Source: Planctomycetales bacterium (GTDB lineage Bacteria > Planctomycetota > Planctomycetia > Planctomycetales > Planctomycetaceae). From it: a stretch of DNA of 64,000 nt. A program made the translations under genes and the position numbers. The stretch lies in assembly GCA_026400835.1 (NCBI GenBank), contig JAPLOA010000079.1, positions 62,001 through 126,000 on the forward strand. Reading direction: 5' to 3'. The number at the start of each line of letters is the position of its first letter. Positions within the stretch are counted from its first letter, which is position 1. Of the stretch, positions 9,459-19,715 are shown piece by piece. Below the pieces are notes generated by a model that was not told the origin of the DNA, ran no database searches, and saw only the letters and a list, made by a program, of their open reading frames with translations.

Positions 9459-9964
9459 CCTGTGTCTTCAAGGCATCCTGAGGCAGCGCCGGGGCATCGC
9501 GCGTGCATTTTCTTTTCACCTGATTCTTTTCGAGATCCAGAACGCGACTTCTTCAGGGCAAGTCCAGGAAGATCGGCCCAAACTGCTGCTCCAGATCATA
9601 GGGGACGTGTTTTTGCCATTATGCCGAATGTGAGGGCAGTGAACTTGTGAAGTGATTAAGCGATTCGAGAGTCGCATTTGATTACGGTGTGTTGCGAATC
9701 TGCATCACTTATCCACCGCTGTGGCAAAAAAGCAACAAGGTGGGGGTGTCTTTGCATCAATGAGTGTTGGCTATTGACAACAATCGAGGCGTGTCCGTGT
9801 TGCCTTCCTGTCTTCAGATGTTGCTTTGATGTGGCACGACAGCCTTCTACGCGCCAGTAATCTGAACCTGCACAGAAATCGTCAGGATTCTGCGTCCTGA
9901 AACAAAGTCCAAAGCCAGGCTTCGTGGCATCCATTCCGAAACTTCGTACGGACTACCGCCGTCT
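9459..9964. other. Intergenic region between divergent genes
   Basis: 506 bases separate the OMP-like gene (-) and the DUF1570 gene (+), so promoters for both should be here. A TTGACA occurs near 9774 on the plus strand but I see no matching -10 box at normal spacing. No supported gene or RNA. Confidence 0.45.
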
Positions 9965-11230
9965 ATGCCGTTTGCTGCCATAAAACTTTTTCGATTTTCT
10001 ATGCGAGGCCGACGCCTAATCGTTCTTCAATTGGTCGCTACGACTATCTCGGCACTTGTTTCCGGAGATGTCGCCTGGGCCCAGTCGAAGTCGCGATTAC
10101 TCGAAGTTAAGGATGAGTCTCAGACTTATACCGGAAAGATTGTCGCGAAGGACGCGGAACGATGTTTTCTTATGGATGAGTTCGGCGTATTGACTAGTCA
10201 TCACATCTCTGGACTGACATCATTTCGAGTGATCGGCGAAAGTTTTCATCGAGTCGCGCCATCCGAATTTCGCAAACAACTTCTGACAGAGTTTCGATCG
10301 GATTATGACATTCACGTGTCGGCACATTACGTCGTCGTAGGAAAAAAGGGCAAGGCAAAGGCCTACTCAACTTTGTTCGAGGAGATCTACAGGCAAGTTG
10401 ATGCGTTTTACAGCATTCGAGGATTCGAGACATCCGCTCCGGAATTCACGATGGTTGCAATCGTCCTGAATACTGTCGATGAGTTCAAAGAGTACTGTGG
10501 ACGTGACCAGATGCTTTGGTCTGAAGACCTGAGGGGATATTATTCGCTCAAGTCAAATCGAGTCGTGTTGTATGATAATCCTGTCAAGTTGAATGCCGAT
10601 AACGCACTAACTGCAGTTAGCAAAGGATCTATTTCATCAACCAGTGCGGATGTCCCGGGGCCGGATAAACTGACGCTGGAGAATCTGGCCACAGATCAGG
10701 TCACCCTGGCGGCGATGTTGAATGGTGTCGCGGGTGAGACGGCAGACACAATCGTTCATGAAACGACTCACCAGGTCGGCTACAACATCGGAATTCATTC
10801 GCGAATCGGTGAGACGCCAACATGGGTGATTGAAGGACTGGCCACAGTTCTGGAAGCACCAGGAATTCGTGTTCGAGGATCATCCGATGCGGCTGCCAAA
10901 ATCAACAGTGATCGACTCAACTGGTTCAGCACCGATTACGAATCGCGCCGTCAGCCGGGCGATCTGGCACGCATCGTTGCTGGCGACGAAATGTTTCAAA
11001 ATCAGGCCCTGGATGCTTATAGCTCAGCGTGGGCATTCACATATTTCATGACTGAGAGTCCCGCGCGTGCTCGTTCATACACTCGGTATCTTCAGATTCT
11101 GAGAGAACGCGATCCTTTGCAGCACTATACCGCAGAAGAGCGTCTGAAAGACTTCCAATCGGCTTTCGGTGATGTTTCGAAAGTTGAAATGGATTTCCTT
11201 CGATCAATCGACCGACTGGAAACACCCTGA
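9965..11230 (+). CDS. DUF1570 domain protein, putative zinc metallopeptidase, secreted
   Basis: 421-residue secreted protein with an N-terminal hydrophobic signal (about residues 15-38, ending near VAWAQ). The C-terminal half carries the DUF1570 pattern: a HETTH motif at 265-269, fitting the HEXXH zinc signature, followed by PTWVIEGLATVLEAPG, where the downstream Glu could be the third zinc ligand as in gluzincins. The first 100 residues look like an SHD1-type beta domain (TYTGKIVAKDAERCFLMDEFGVL). The family is uncharacterised and peptidase activity is inferred only from these residues. It stands alone on the plus strand, convergent to a DUF1501 gene. Confidence 0.82.
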   Translation: MPFAAIKLFRFSMRGRRLIVLQLVATTISALVSGDVAWAQSKSRLLEVKDESQTYTGKIVAKDAERCFLMDEFGVLTSHHISGLTSFRVIGESFHRVAPSEFRKQLLTEFRSDYDIHVSAHYVVVGKKGKAKAYSTLFEEIYRQVDAFYSIRGFETSAPEFTMVAIVLNTVDEFKEYCGRDQMLWSEDLRGYYSLKSNRVVLYDNPVKLNADNALTAVSKGSISSTSADVPGPDKLTLENLATDQVTLAAMLNGVAGETADTIVHETTHQVGYNIGIHSRIGETPTWVIEGLATVLEAPGIRVRGSSDAAAKINSDRLNWFSTDYESRRQPGDLARIVAGDEMFQNQALDAYSSAWAFTYFMTESPARARSYTRYLQILRERDPLQHYTAEERLKDFQSAFGDVSKVEMDFLRSIDRLETP

Positions 11231-11354
11231 TCACTTTTGTGCTGATGCCCGGTGCCCTGCCCTGCTCTGGCATTCATTTACTGGTTTCAACAACCCGACA
11301 AGAACGCCTCTCTCAGGACGTTTACAACGGCTTCATTCATTGACTTAATGATCT

Positions 11355-12740
11355 TCAGGTGCTTTCAACGCCATTGTATAAGGCTTCAATAACTTTCCCC
11401 TCGTTGAGATGTACCGGTCGACCAATTCGGTCATGGACGATGGAGTGCGGCTCCAGGCCAAGAGCCTGGTAGACTGTCGCTCCAATGTCGTCCGGCGAGT
11501 ATGCCGCAGAGTCTGGGTAGGCGGCAATATCATCAGTTCGACCGATGACCTTCCCCCCCTGCACTCCTGCTCCAGCAAACAGCCCGGTGAAGCATGGGCC
11601 CCAGTGATCTCGACCGCCCTCCTTGTTGATTTTTGGGGTTCGGCCAAATTCGCCCAGCAATATGACCATCGTATCAGGAAGACGACCGCTGGACTCAAGG
11701 TCATCCAGGAGAGCGGCTACTGCTTGATCAAGTGGTGACAACAAGCGGCCCTTGAGTGTTGAAAATATTGCCTGGTGACTGTCCCAATTCTGGACTGGCC
11801 CCATATTGGCCTGAACGATCGGAACACCTGCTTCCACCAGACGACGAGCCAACAGGAGAGACTGGCCAAACGGGTGTCTTCCATAGGCGTCGCGAACACT
11901 TGATGGCTCACGATGCATTTCAAAAGCTTGTGAAAGCTTACCTGAGGACAGCATCGAGAACGCCAGTTTCTGGTCTTCGTTCATTCGACAGGCTGCGGCA
12001 TCCCTGGAAACCGCAGCCGTCTGATCAAGACGGCTCAATAACGATCGCCGCTGTTCAAGGCGGACGGCATCAATCCCCTGAGCAAGCGTCAAAGCATCAA
12101 CTCTGAACTCTGCTGACGATGGATCACCGACGATCTGCCACGGATCGTACATGGGGCCAAGAAAGCCCGCATGCTGCCCCGGCCACGTTAAAGGTGATGA
12201 CATCAGGAATGTCGGCAGGTTAACACCACTCGGGATACCATCAGTTCGAGGTCGCAGGTATTCGCAGCCAGCGGAATAACAGGGCCAGTCATCACGTGAG
12301 GCAACTTTATCGAAGAACGCACCTGGCTGCAGATGTCCGGTCAACACATGATGCGTAGACATCAGATGATTGTTATCTTTGTGCGACAGGCTGCGAATTA
12401 AAGCATACTTGTGGGCTCTTGACGCCAGTTTCGGCAGGTGTTCACAGATCACTGTTCCCGGAATTGGAGTCTGGATCGGATTGAATTCACCACGAATCTC
12501 CAGCGGAGCATCTGGCTTCATGTCAAACGTGTCGTGATGACTGATGGCACCGGTGCAAAAAACAATGATCAGCGATTTTGCCCGTGACCGGATCTCGTTA
12601 TTGCCCACCCCCGCGCGGGCTGAAGTTGAGTTCATGAAGGAACCCAATCCAAGTCCAAGCAAACCCGATTGCCCCAGCTGCAGCAAATGTCGGCGCCGGT
12701 TTAAATGCGATTCCAGCGAGTGTAACGGTTTTCGATTCAT
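11355..12740 (-). CDS. DUF1501 domain protein with twin-arginine-like signal
   Basis: 461-residue protein of the DUF1501 family, abundant in planctomycetes and related to alkaline-phosphatase-like sulfatases; activity is unproven. The N terminus has NRRRHLLQLG followed by a hydrophobic glycine/leucine stretch, which fits Tat export. Family landmarks are present: FCTGAISHHDTFDMKPDAP, HLPKLA, LIRSLSHKDNNH, the GEFGRTPKIN and GGRDHWG motifs and VYQALGL near the end. Unlike the second copy (49752-51170), no DUF1549/DUF1553 partner lies beside it; it is flanked by a convergent DUF1570 gene and a glycosyltransferase. Confidence 0.92.
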   Translation of the reverse strand: MNRKPLHSLESHLNRRRHLLQLGQSGLLGLGLGSFMNSTSARAGVGNNEIRSRAKSLIIVFCTGAISHHDTFDMKPDAPLEIRGEFNPIQTPIPGTVICEHLPKLASRAHKYALIRSLSHKDNNHLMSTHHVLTGHLQPGAFFDKVASRDDWPCYSAGCEYLRPRTDGIPSGVNLPTFLMSSPLTWPGQHAGFLGPMYDPWQIVGDPSSAEFRVDALTLAQGIDAVRLEQRRSLLSRLDQTAAVSRDAAACRMNEDQKLAFSMLSSGKLSQAFEMHREPSSVRDAYGRHPFGQSLLLARRLVEAGVPIVQANMGPVQNWDSHQAIFSTLKGRLLSPLDQAVAALLDDLESSGRLPDTMVILLGEFGRTPKINKEGGRDHWGPCFTGLFAGAGVQGGKVIGRTDDIAAYPDSAAYSPDDIGATVYQALGLEPHSIVHDRIGRPVHLNEGKVIEALYNGVEST

Positions 12741-12825
12741 CCCCCGAGTGTACTTTCGCGATCAGACTTGAGGAAACGTCATTCTCGTTCGCTGTCAGTT
12801 TTCATGCATATTACACGAAGTCAAT

Positions 12826-13992
12826 TCAACTTCGACGACTATCGTTTCGCTGCTCACTGGCGACTTCGTAAAGTCCCAGCGTTCTTTCCAGCATTGCTGA
12901 TTTTTCAAACCGATTGACACCAGGAATGCATAAGTCTGTCCTGTCAAGAACTTGACGAACTCGGGCTGTCAATGCCCCGAAATTCTGACACTCCACTGCT
13001 CCCTCGGGGAACTCCGCTGCAAGAATTTCCGCAACACCTCCATGGCTGTAGGCCACAACAGGTGTGCCAACAGAAATGGCTTCTGCAACGGTGCGTCCAA
13101 AGGACTCTGGCGTCGAAGATAAGCACAGAACGATTCTGGAGATAGAGTAGATCTCGCGGACGTCGGATCGATGCCCGGTGAAGGTTACGTGGTCGTTTAG
13201 TCCCATCGTCGCAATCATCTGTCTGATCTCTTCCTGATAAGCTGACTTTCGAGGATCAACATCCCCTACGATCAGCCCGTGAATATCGTGATCATGAACT
13301 CGAAGTTCGCCTACAAGCCGGATAAAATCGAGATGCCCTTTCAAGCGAGAGATCCGCCCCACAATTGCCAGAATTTTCCTGTTTGCAGCCGCAGGGAATT
13401 GATGGAAAAAATCCGATTCCCACGCCATTGTTGGTCGAAAGCCCAGAGGAAACTCTGCCTGATCGATTCCACGATGTATTACATGAAGTCGTTCGGCTGG
13501 CACAAAGGAATAGTTCTGGCGGATGTAGTCAGCGACTGAATCCGAGACTGCGACCACATGCTGACCACGGCACATAATGCTGCTGTAGGAATTCACAGAA
13601 TAGAACCCATGGACGGTCGAGACCAGCGCAGGCCGACGAGACACTGGCAAGCTTTTCCACGCGGCAAAAGTAATCCAGCCCGGCATCCGGGAATGGATAT
13701 CAACCACGTCAACGTTCTGCTCAAGCAGAAATCGTCTGAGCCAGGGAATATGACGCAAAGTTAATGGTGACTTCGTGCCCAGATCCTTTTGAACATGTTC
13801 GCTGCCGAGTTTTGTGAGTTCGACGACCTTCCGCCCGCCAGCAGAGACTACAATTGAGCGATGGCCTGCCGCAACCAACGCCTCAGCGACTTCAATGACA
13901 CCACGCTCGGTGCCGCCGCTTTCGAGTGCGGGAAGGACCTGCAACACTATAAGCCTACGGCGACCGGTGTCAGCAATCTGGCCATGGGGCAT
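12826..13992 (-). CDS. Glycosyltransferase family 4
   Basis: GT-B fold glycosyltransferase of the GT4 family, cytoplasmic or peripheral to the membrane, likely transferring a sugar from a nucleotide sugar to a lipid or polysaccharide acceptor. Evidence: N-terminal VLQVLPALESGGTERGVIEVA, the STVHGFYS segment, VGRISRLKGHLDF in the middle, and the C-terminal ESFGRTVAEAISVGTPVVA with the E-x7-E motif, followed by HGGVAEIL. Length 388 is normal. The upstream 92-residue gene ends four bases before its start, so the two are one unit. Lipopolysaccharide or exopolysaccharide synthesis is the likely setting, but no other glycan genes are adjacent. Confidence 0.92.
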   Translation of the reverse strand: MPHGQIADTGRRRLIVLQVLPALESGGTERGVIEVAEALVAAGHRSIVVSAGGRKVVELTKLGSEHVQKDLGTKSPLTLRHIPWLRRFLLEQNVDVVDIHSRMPGWITFAAWKSLPVSRRPALVSTVHGFYSVNSYSSIMCRGQHVVAVSDSVADYIRQNYSFVPAERLHVIHRGIDQAEFPLGFRPTMAWESDFFHQFPAAANRKILAIVGRISRLKGHLDFIRLVGELRVHDHDIHGLIVGDVDPRKSAYQEEIRQMIATMGLNDHVTFTGHRSDVREIYSISRIVLCLSSTPESFGRTVAEAISVGTPVVAYSHGGVAEILAAEFPEGAVECQNFGALTARVRQVLDRTDLCIPGVNRFEKSAMLERTLGLYEVASEQRNDSRRS

Positions 13993-13996
13993 TCGC

Positions 13997-14275
13997 TTAG
14001 CCTCGCTTCAGAATCCCCTTTTCCAGTTCTTCAACCACCTTGGCCAGCACTGCTGGATCCTTGGCTTGCATGACATGGTCAATGCGAGTCACTGGAATCT
14101 TCATTCGCGTCATCAACTCTTCAGCGGACTCCCACATTTTTGCCTGCTTCTTGGGAGGAGCGAGGTAGAGATTGGTTACCAGTTCGCTTAAACGCTGCTC
14201 GTCGATCTGATCCTTGTTGTCGTAGTATCGTTTGATGACTTTTTGCTGATAAGCGCTGTAGTCGCGATCGGCCAT
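13997..14275 (-). CDS. Small conserved alpha-helical protein upstream of GT4
   Basis: 92-residue soluble protein, strongly charged and mostly helical in appearance (DRDYSAYQQKVIKRYYDN, EELMTRMKIP, LAKVVEELEKGILKRG). It has no signal peptide, membrane segment or cysteine. The clear codon structure and the four-base gap to the glycosyltransferase start indicate a real gene and co-transcription. I do not recognise a named family; function unknown. Confidence 0.75.
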   Translation of the reverse strand: MADRDYSAYQQKVIKRYYDNKDQIDEQRLSELVTNLYLAPPKKQAKMWESAEELMTRMKIPVTRIDHVMQAKDPAVLAKVVEELEKGILKRG

Positions 14276-14470
14276 CGTCTGAGTCCAAATGGAACATTCG
14301 GAAAGTTCAAATTACCGAGGTATTCGGCAACTCGCAGGGTCTGTCTTCGCACGGACTCCAACAGATCATTAGTTTTTCTGACCAATCGGGATTTGCGGTT
14401 GAATTTTCAACGAGCAACTGGTGAAAACTGTCGGTGTACTCCGCGAAAAGAGCAACTTCCGTCAAGGAAA

Positions 14471-15595
14471 TCAGCTCTTTCGCTTATAAAAAGGCAAGCC
14501 AGTCACTTCGGCTGAAACCATTGCACCCCGAATGTTGATCTCCACCTTCGTTCCTTCGGCGGCAAATTGGTGAGGAATGTAAGCCATGGCAATGACTTTC
14601 TGCAGCGTAGGTGAAAATGTGCCTGAACTGACTTTGCCAACGGGTTCTCCCTCAACCAGCACCGGAGAATCTTCCCGCGCAATCCGGCGACCTCCAAGCA
14701 AGAGGCCAACTCGAGCCATTCTGAGTCCCGCGGAACGGATTTGCTCCAACGCGGCTTTTCCAGTGTACTCCGGCTTATTGAACTTGACGGCAAATCCAAG
14801 GCCAGCGGTCAGAGGATCGATGGTCTCATTGAGTTCGTGACCGTAAAGAGGCATTGCGGCTTCGAGTCTAAGTGTGTCCCTGCAGCCCAAACCTGCTGCA
14901 ATAACTCCCAGGGGCGAGCCTTCCTCCATTATCTTCTGCCATATCCGCTCGGTTTCATGGGCCGACACAATTATTTCGAAGCCGTCTTCACCGGTGTATC
15001 CGGTCCTTGATACCAACGCAGGTGAGTCCAACAATGTCACGTCCGCAGTTGTGTAATACTGCATCTCTTCAAGGGGCAAGGAAGCGACACGCCCCAGCAA
15101 CTCCAACGCCCTGGGCCCCTGCACTGCAATCATGCCAGTATGCAGAGTCGCGTCGGTAAATTCAATGGCAGCAAAACCTGCAGAATTTGAAAACCAGTCG
15201 ATGAGCTTTTCGCGGTTTGAGGCATTAACAACCAGTTCCCACCGATCGGGAAGGCGATAAACCAGAACATCGTCTAATATGCCGCCGTCTTTTCCACACA
15301 CCAGCGAATATCGAACATCGCCGACCCGGAATTTCGATGTGTCGTTTGTCAGAATGCCATTCAGGAATTCTGCAGACAAGTCGCCGCGAAACTGCAGGCG
15401 TCCCATATGGGAAATGTCAAAGAGCCCTACAGCGTTGCGGATCGCAGAGTGCTCATCGACAATCGAGGAATACTGAACCGGCATGTCCCAGCCGGCGAAG
15501 TCTACCATCCGACCATTATGCGTGTGATGCCACAAATTCAGAGGAGTCTTACGCACGAGCGGACCTGTCGTTAGTTGTGTGACATCCTTCACCAA
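14471..15595 (-). CDS. gcvT: Aminomethyltransferase, glycine cleavage T protein
   Basis: T protein of the glycine cleavage system: takes the aminomethyl group from lipoylated GcvH and passes the methylene to tetrahydrofolate, releasing ammonia. The 374-residue product matches the family: HTHNGRMVDFAGWDMPVQY, RNAVGLFDISHMG, ILTNDTSKF, GYTGEDGFEI, GLGCRDTLRLEAAMPLYGHEL and FSPTLQKVIAMAYI. There is no ATG before the conserved region; TTG at 15595 or GTG at 15592 are the start choices. gcvH and gcvP are not in the window. It lies 105 bases downstream of sdhB, possibly with its own promoter. Confidence 0.95.
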   Translation of the reverse strand: MVKDVTQLTTGPLVRKTPLNLWHHTHNGRMVDFAGWDMPVQYSSIVDEHSAIRNAVGLFDISHMGRLQFRGDLSAEFLNGILTNDTSKFRVGDVRYSLVCGKDGGILDDVLVYRLPDRWELVVNASNREKLIDWFSNSAGFAAIEFTDATLHTGMIAVQGPRALELLGRVASLPLEEMQYYTTADVTLLDSPALVSRTGYTGEDGFEIIVSAHETERIWQKIMEEGSPLGVIAAGLGCRDTLRLEAAMPLYGHELNETIDPLTAGLGFAVKFNKPEYTGKAALEQIRSAGLRMARVGLLLGGRRIAREDSPVLVEGEPVGKVSSGTFSPTLQKVIAMAYIPHQFAAEGTKVEINIRGAMVSAEVTGLPFYKRKS

Positions 15596-15700
15596 ATTCC
15601 TGAACAGTGCAAATCCGAAACTCGCAGTCGCACGTTCGTTGATGACTCAAATGCTGCCCAGAATTTCAGCGAGCCACATCAGAGGCCGCCTGATCAGGAT

Positions 15701-16465
15701 CTAATTGCCAGCAAGAATCGATGCTCGCAGATACTCTCGATTAAGTCTTGCGATGTGAGAAACGGAGACCTCAGCAGGACACGCGGCTTCGCATTCGGAC
15801 GTGTTCGTACACGACCCAAAACCTTCTTTGTCCATCTGAGCGACCATATTCAGCACTCGTGCGTTACGTTCGGGATGCCCCTGTGGAAGCACGGCCAATT
15901 GGGAAACCTTTGCCGACACAAAGAGCATCGCTGAAGCATTCTTGCAGGCTGCGACGCAAGCTCCACAGCCAATACACGCCGCCCCATCCATGGCAACTTC
16001 CTGCCTGACGCCGGGAACGAGGATCGCATTGCCATCGGGCGCATTACCAGTGTTGACCGAGACAAACCCACCAGCGGCAATGATTCGGTCAAAAGCAGAT
16101 CGATCGACCACCAAGTCGCGCAGAACAGGAAACGCCGATGCTCGCCAGGGTTCAATCGTGACCGTGTCGCCGTCACTAAAGCGTCGCATGTGCAATTGGC
16201 AAGTCGTGGTTGCATTGTCCGGGCCATGAGCCTGGCCATTGATCATCAGACTACACATGCCACAAATCCCTTCGCGGCAGTCATGGTCGAAGGCAACTGG
16301 TTCTTCCCCCTGAGCGATGAGTTGCTCATTCAGAACATCCAGCATCTCAAGGAAAGACATGTGAGTACTGACACCGCTCAGTCGATACGTTTTGAAACTG
16401 CCTCCGTCGTTAGGCCCTGATTGACGCCAGACCCGGAGGTTCAAATTCAGTAGATGATTGCTCAT
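15701..16465 (-). CDS. sdhB: Succinate dehydrogenase iron-sulfur subunit
   Basis: Electron-transfer subunit of succinate dehydrogenase/fumarate reductase, carrying electrons from the SdhA flavin to the membrane subunit. Cysteine clusters for the three iron-sulfur centres are visible: CREGICGMC for the 2Fe-2S centre, [11 protein letters not shown] and the distal [16 protein letters not shown] for the cubane-type centres. Length 254 fits the type-B (Bacteroidetes/Epsilonproteobacteria-like) enzymes. The start ATG is two bases downstream of the sdhA stop, so translation is probably coupled. Third gene of the sdhC-A-B operon. Confidence 0.96.
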   Translation of the reverse strand: MSNHLLNLNLRVWRQSGPNDGGSFKTYRLSGVSTHMSFLEMLDVLNEQLIAQGEEPVAFDHDCREGICGMCSLMINGQAHGPDNATTTCQLHMRRFSDGDTVTIEPWRASAFPVLRDLVVDRSAFDRIIAAGGFVSVNTGNAPDGNAILVPGVRQEVAMDGAACIGCGACVAACKNASAMLFVSAKVSQLAVLPQGHPERNARVLNMVAQMDKEGFGSCTNTSECEAACPAEVSVSHIARLNREYLRASILAGN

Positions 16466-16467
16466 GA

Positions 16468-18399
16468 TTATTTGTAACTCCTGGTCGATGGCTTAACGTT
16501 TTCGAAGACCAGCGGTTCCTTATGCAAAATAGGCTCCTGTTCAGTGCCACGGTACTCCCATGCACCGACGTACGAGAAGTCTGCGTCGTTACGAGCGGCT
16601 TCGCCTTCTTCTGTTTGATATTCCTCGCGGAAGTGTCCACCACAGGACTCTTCACGATGTAGGGCGTCAGTGGCCAAAAGTTCTGCAAACTCCATAAAGT
16701 CGGCTACTCGGCCCGCTTTTTCAAGACTTTGATTCAGTGTTGTTCCGGAACCCAGAACTCGAACATCCCGCCAGTACTCATCTCTGAGACCACGAATTCT
16801 ATCGATCGCCTCTATAAGACCTTTGCGATTTCGAGCCATTCCGCACTGATCCCACATCAACAGTCCTAACTCTCGGTGGAATGAATCGACCGACCGCTTG
16901 CCCTGCACTGCTATCAACTTGTTGATCCGATTCTGCGCCTCCTGCATCGCCTGCATACAGGCCGGGTGATCATCCCGAATCTTATCCAGTTTCGATGTGG
17001 CGAGATGATCGCCTATCGTGTACGGGAGCACAAAATAGCCGTCGGAGAGCCCCTGCATCAACGCACTGGCTCCGAGACGATTTGCACCATGATCGGAGAA
17101 GTTTGCTTCACCAAGGACATACAGGCCGGGCACGTTACTCATCAAGTTATAGTCAACCCAGAGCCCGCCCATTGTATAATGGACCGCAGGGAAGATTCGC
17201 ATCGGCTGCTTGTATGGATCCTCCGCCGTAATCTTGTTGTACATATGGAACAGATTGCCATATTTCTTCCTGATCACGTCCTCGCCATCACGTTTGATAG
17301 CGTCACGGAAGTCAAGAAAGACGGCAAGACCGGAATCACCCACGCCATTCCCGGCATCACATCGTTCCTTCGCCGCGCGAGAGGAAATGTCTCTTGGGGC
17401 AAGATTTCCGAATGATGGATAGCGTCGTTCCAGATAGTAATCTCGCTCCGCGTCCGGGATCTGATCCGGAGAACGCTTGTCACCCTTCGCCATCGGAACC
17501 CAAACACGGCCGTCGTTTCGCAGACTTTCGCTCATCAGAGTCAGCTTGGACTGATAGTCACCGCTGACGGGGATGCAGGTCGGATGGATCTGCGTATAGC
17601 ATGGGTTGGCAAACAATGCACCCTTCCGAGCACATCGCCAGGCGGCCGTGACATTACAGCCCTTCGCCATCGTCGACAGGTAATAAACATTTCCGTAACC
17701 ACCAGTACAGAGCACAACCGCATCAGCAGTATGGGTCTCAAGCTGACCAGTCGTAAGATTCCGCACCACGATCCCACGAGCAAGACCGTCAACAACGATC
17801 AGTTCAAGCATTTCTCGCCGAGCAAATAACTTGATTTTGCCGGCCCCCAACTGCCGCATCATCGCCTGATATGCACCCAGAAGAAGTTGCTGTCCGGTTT
17901 GACCACGGCAGTAAAAAGTTCGAGAAACCTGAGCACCGCCAAACGAGCGATTTGCCAGAGTTCCACCGTACTCGCGAGCAAATGGAACGCCCTGAGAAAC
18001 GCACTGATCGATGATGCTTGTAGAAACCTGAGCAAGCCGATGCACATTCGCCTCGCGCGCGCGGTAGTCTCCCCCCTTGAGAGTGTCGTAGAACAACCGC
18101 CAGACGCTGTCGCCATCGTTTTGATAGTTCTTGGCAGCATTGATTCCACCCTGCGCAGCAATACTGTGGGCTCGCCGTGGGCTGTCCTGAAAACAGAACG
18201 CCTTCACGTTGTATCCCAACTCTGCCATGGAAGCGGCAGCCGAACCACCAGCCAAGCCTGTGCCAACAACAATCACAGTAAACTTGCGTTTGTTAGCCGG
18301 GTTGACCAGTTTGAGATCAAAACGATGCTTGTCCCACTTCTGCTGAAGCGGGCCGTCGGGAACTCGCGAGTTCAGTGTGTCACTTGCCACGCGAACCAT
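16468..18399 (-). CDS. sdhA: Succinate dehydrogenase flavoprotein subunit
   Basis: Catalytic FAD subunit that oxidises succinate to fumarate in the citric acid cycle. The N terminus carries [20 protein letters not shown] for FAD binding; [15 protein letters not shown] contains the histidine that links covalently to FAD; the capping and active-site region follows ([43 protein letters not shown]). The C-terminal domain holds the [10 protein letters not shown]-type helix and [17 protein letters not shown]. Length 643 is normal for the type-B branch. Placed between sdhC and sdhB. Confidence 0.97.
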   Translation of the reverse strand: MVRVASDTLNSRVPDGPLQQKWDKHRFDLKLVNPANKRKFTVIVVGTGLAGGSAAASMAELGYNVKAFCFQDSPRRAHSIAAQGGINAAKNYQNDGDSVWRLFYDTLKGGDYRAREANVHRLAQVSTSIIDQCVSQGVPFAREYGGTLANRSFGGAQVSRTFYCRGQTGQQLLLGAYQAMMRQLGAGKIKLFARREMLELIVVDGLARGIVVRNLTTGQLETHTADAVVLCTGGYGNVYYLSTMAKGCNVTAAWRCARKGALFANPCYTQIHPTCIPVSGDYQSKLTLMSESLRNDGRVWVPMAKGDKRSPDQIPDAERDYYLERRYPSFGNLAPRDISSRAAKERCDAGNGVGDSGLAVFLDFRDAIKRDGEDVIRKKYGNLFHMYNKITAEDPYKQPMRIFPAVHYTMGGLWVDYNLMSNVPGLYVLGEANFSDHGANRLGASALMQGLSDGYFVLPYTIGDHLATSKLDKIRDDHPACMQAMQEAQNRINKLIAVQGKRSVDSFHRELGLLMWDQCGMARNRKGLIEAIDRIRGLRDEYWRDVRVLGSGTTLNQSLEKAGRVADFMEFAELLATDALHREESCGGHFREEYQTEEGEAARNDADFSYVGAWEYRGTEQEPILHKEPLVFENVKPSTRSYK

Positions 18400-18477
18400 G
18401 GGAAGACCTCGAAAATTTCTTGAAACTGTTCTGGCTGACCACTAACCGACGACTCTGACGATCAGAGTCGCAATTCA

Positions 18478-19230
18478 TTATCTTCCGCCAATCGCCCATA
18501 TAACGAGACTGATGAATCCAGCCGCCAAAGTCCATGCAAGTGCGATGCATAGCCAGTGCAGAATAAAATTCCATCGTTTGTGATTGATGCCCAGAGTCTG
18601 CAGAGCACTACGGATACCGTGGGAAAGGTGAATTCCCAACGCAACAAGACCGACCGTGTAGATGAATGCCCGCGAGGGAGTCGACAGGACTGCTTTGACT
18701 GCCTGATACTCATTATCCACTATTTTTTCGGCGTTCAGGGCCGGCGTATAATCGACACCGGGACCAACCTTCAACTTCATATCAATGATATGACACACGA
18801 GAAAAAACAGAACGACCAGCCCTGTCACCATCATCCAGGAAGATGCACCACCGGGCAGAATAGAAACACCCTGCTTCGTTTCCTTGATGAAATAATCCTT
18901 ACTTCTCGCGACTTTGTTCAAAGCACCGGTGGAAACGGCCAGCCCGATGTGTAGCGCAAACATGGCAAACAGCCCAATTTCAGCAGCGGCCAGAATAGGC
19001 CCAAGACTATGCAGCGTATGCGCGTAGTCATTGAACGATTGCTCACCCGCATACAGTTTCAGATTCCCAGCGAGATGAGCGACCAGGAAACCACAGAGAG
19101 ACAGTCCGGAGATCGCCATCAGAATCTTTTGCCCAACCGTGGTTGAACAGACTTTGATCAGCGAACCCAGTCCGGGAACTCTGGAGAGGATCTGAGCCGG
19201 CAGGCTCAACGTTCGAAGCAGAGCGTCCAA
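18478..19230 (-). CDS. sdhC: Succinate dehydrogenase cytochrome b subunit
   Basis: Membrane anchor that holds haem b and passes electrons to the quinone. It is a single 250-residue anchor with five predicted membrane segments, as in type-B succinate dehydrogenases (Bacillus, Wolinella, Bacteroidetes), not the SdhC/SdhD pair of Escherichia coli. Histidines in membrane segments (LVAHLAGNL, FALHIGLAV, LVCHIIDM, GIHLSHGIR) are the haem ligands and quinone-site candidates. There is no ATG at the right place; TTG at 19230 gives the longest match, so the start is uncertain. First gene of the operon; a good -10 box is upstream. Confidence 0.92.
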   Translation of the reverse strand: MDALLRTLSLPAQILSRVPGLGSLIKVCSTTVGQKILMAISGLSLCGFLVAHLAGNLKLYAGEQSFNDYAHTLHSLGPILAAAEIGLFAMFALHIGLAVSTGALNKVARSKDYFIKETKQGVSILPGGASSWMMVTGLVVLFFLVCHIIDMKLKVGPGVDYTPALNAEKIVDNEYQAVKAVLSTPSRAFIYTVGLVALGIHLSHGIRSALQTLGINHKRWNFILHWLCIALAWTLAAGFISLVIWAIGGR

Positions 19231-19327
19231 GAGTCACGCTCCTCCCGCGGAAATCAAGGTTAGGAAAACACGTCATGAAAGGCGATAGAGAAGATCGGAG
19301 TTCCGATTGATTCCGAATGCCCGCCGG

Positions 19328-19333
19328 ATTATA
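19328..19333 (-). promoter_or_regulatory. Probable -10 box of the sdhCAB promoter
   Basis: On the minus strand these six bases read TATAAT, a perfect consensus -10, about 98 bases before the sdhC start. The -35 at 16-17 bases upstream is poor (TTGCAG). A TTGACA lies further up, but 37 bases from the -10, too far to pair with it. Confidence 0.4.
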
Positions 19334-19715
19334 GGCCCCTGAGTTTGAACTGCAACAACCGCGAGCAACTTGTCAACTTCTCGCAGATTTCGAAATCTTT
19401 TGTCTCAATACCGGGCGATCACTTACGCTCCTATTCGCCACGATGGTATCCGCTCGGGCACATTCTGCCGAACTGGACCCGAATCACATAACGCGGGCAA
19501 GCCCCTTGGCACATTGCTGGTAAACAGACGTTCGTTAACATTGGTCATCTCATCTGCGATACGAATTTTTTGGACTCACTTTGATTCCACGGCAGGCTTT
19601 GTAACCTGTTGCTGTGTTCATGTTAGGTTGCGGGCGAACATGGTTAATCCTCTGTCGATTCTGCAACCACTGTTTTTAATTGGTTCCACTTTTATCGTAT
19701 CAGGAACGGCCTTCG
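19334..19715. other. Intergenic region between sdhC and phosphoglycerate mutase genes
   Basis: Divergent control region; apart from the minus-strand -10 box at 19328-19333 I find no supported gene or hairpin. A plus-strand TTG at 19680 would extend the mutase frame by twelve codons but lacks a ribosome site. Confidence 0.4.

Noticed and set aside
9774-9803. TTGACA as promoter of the DUF1570 gene
   Set aside because: No -10 box at 16-18 bases distance, and about 190 bases away from the start.
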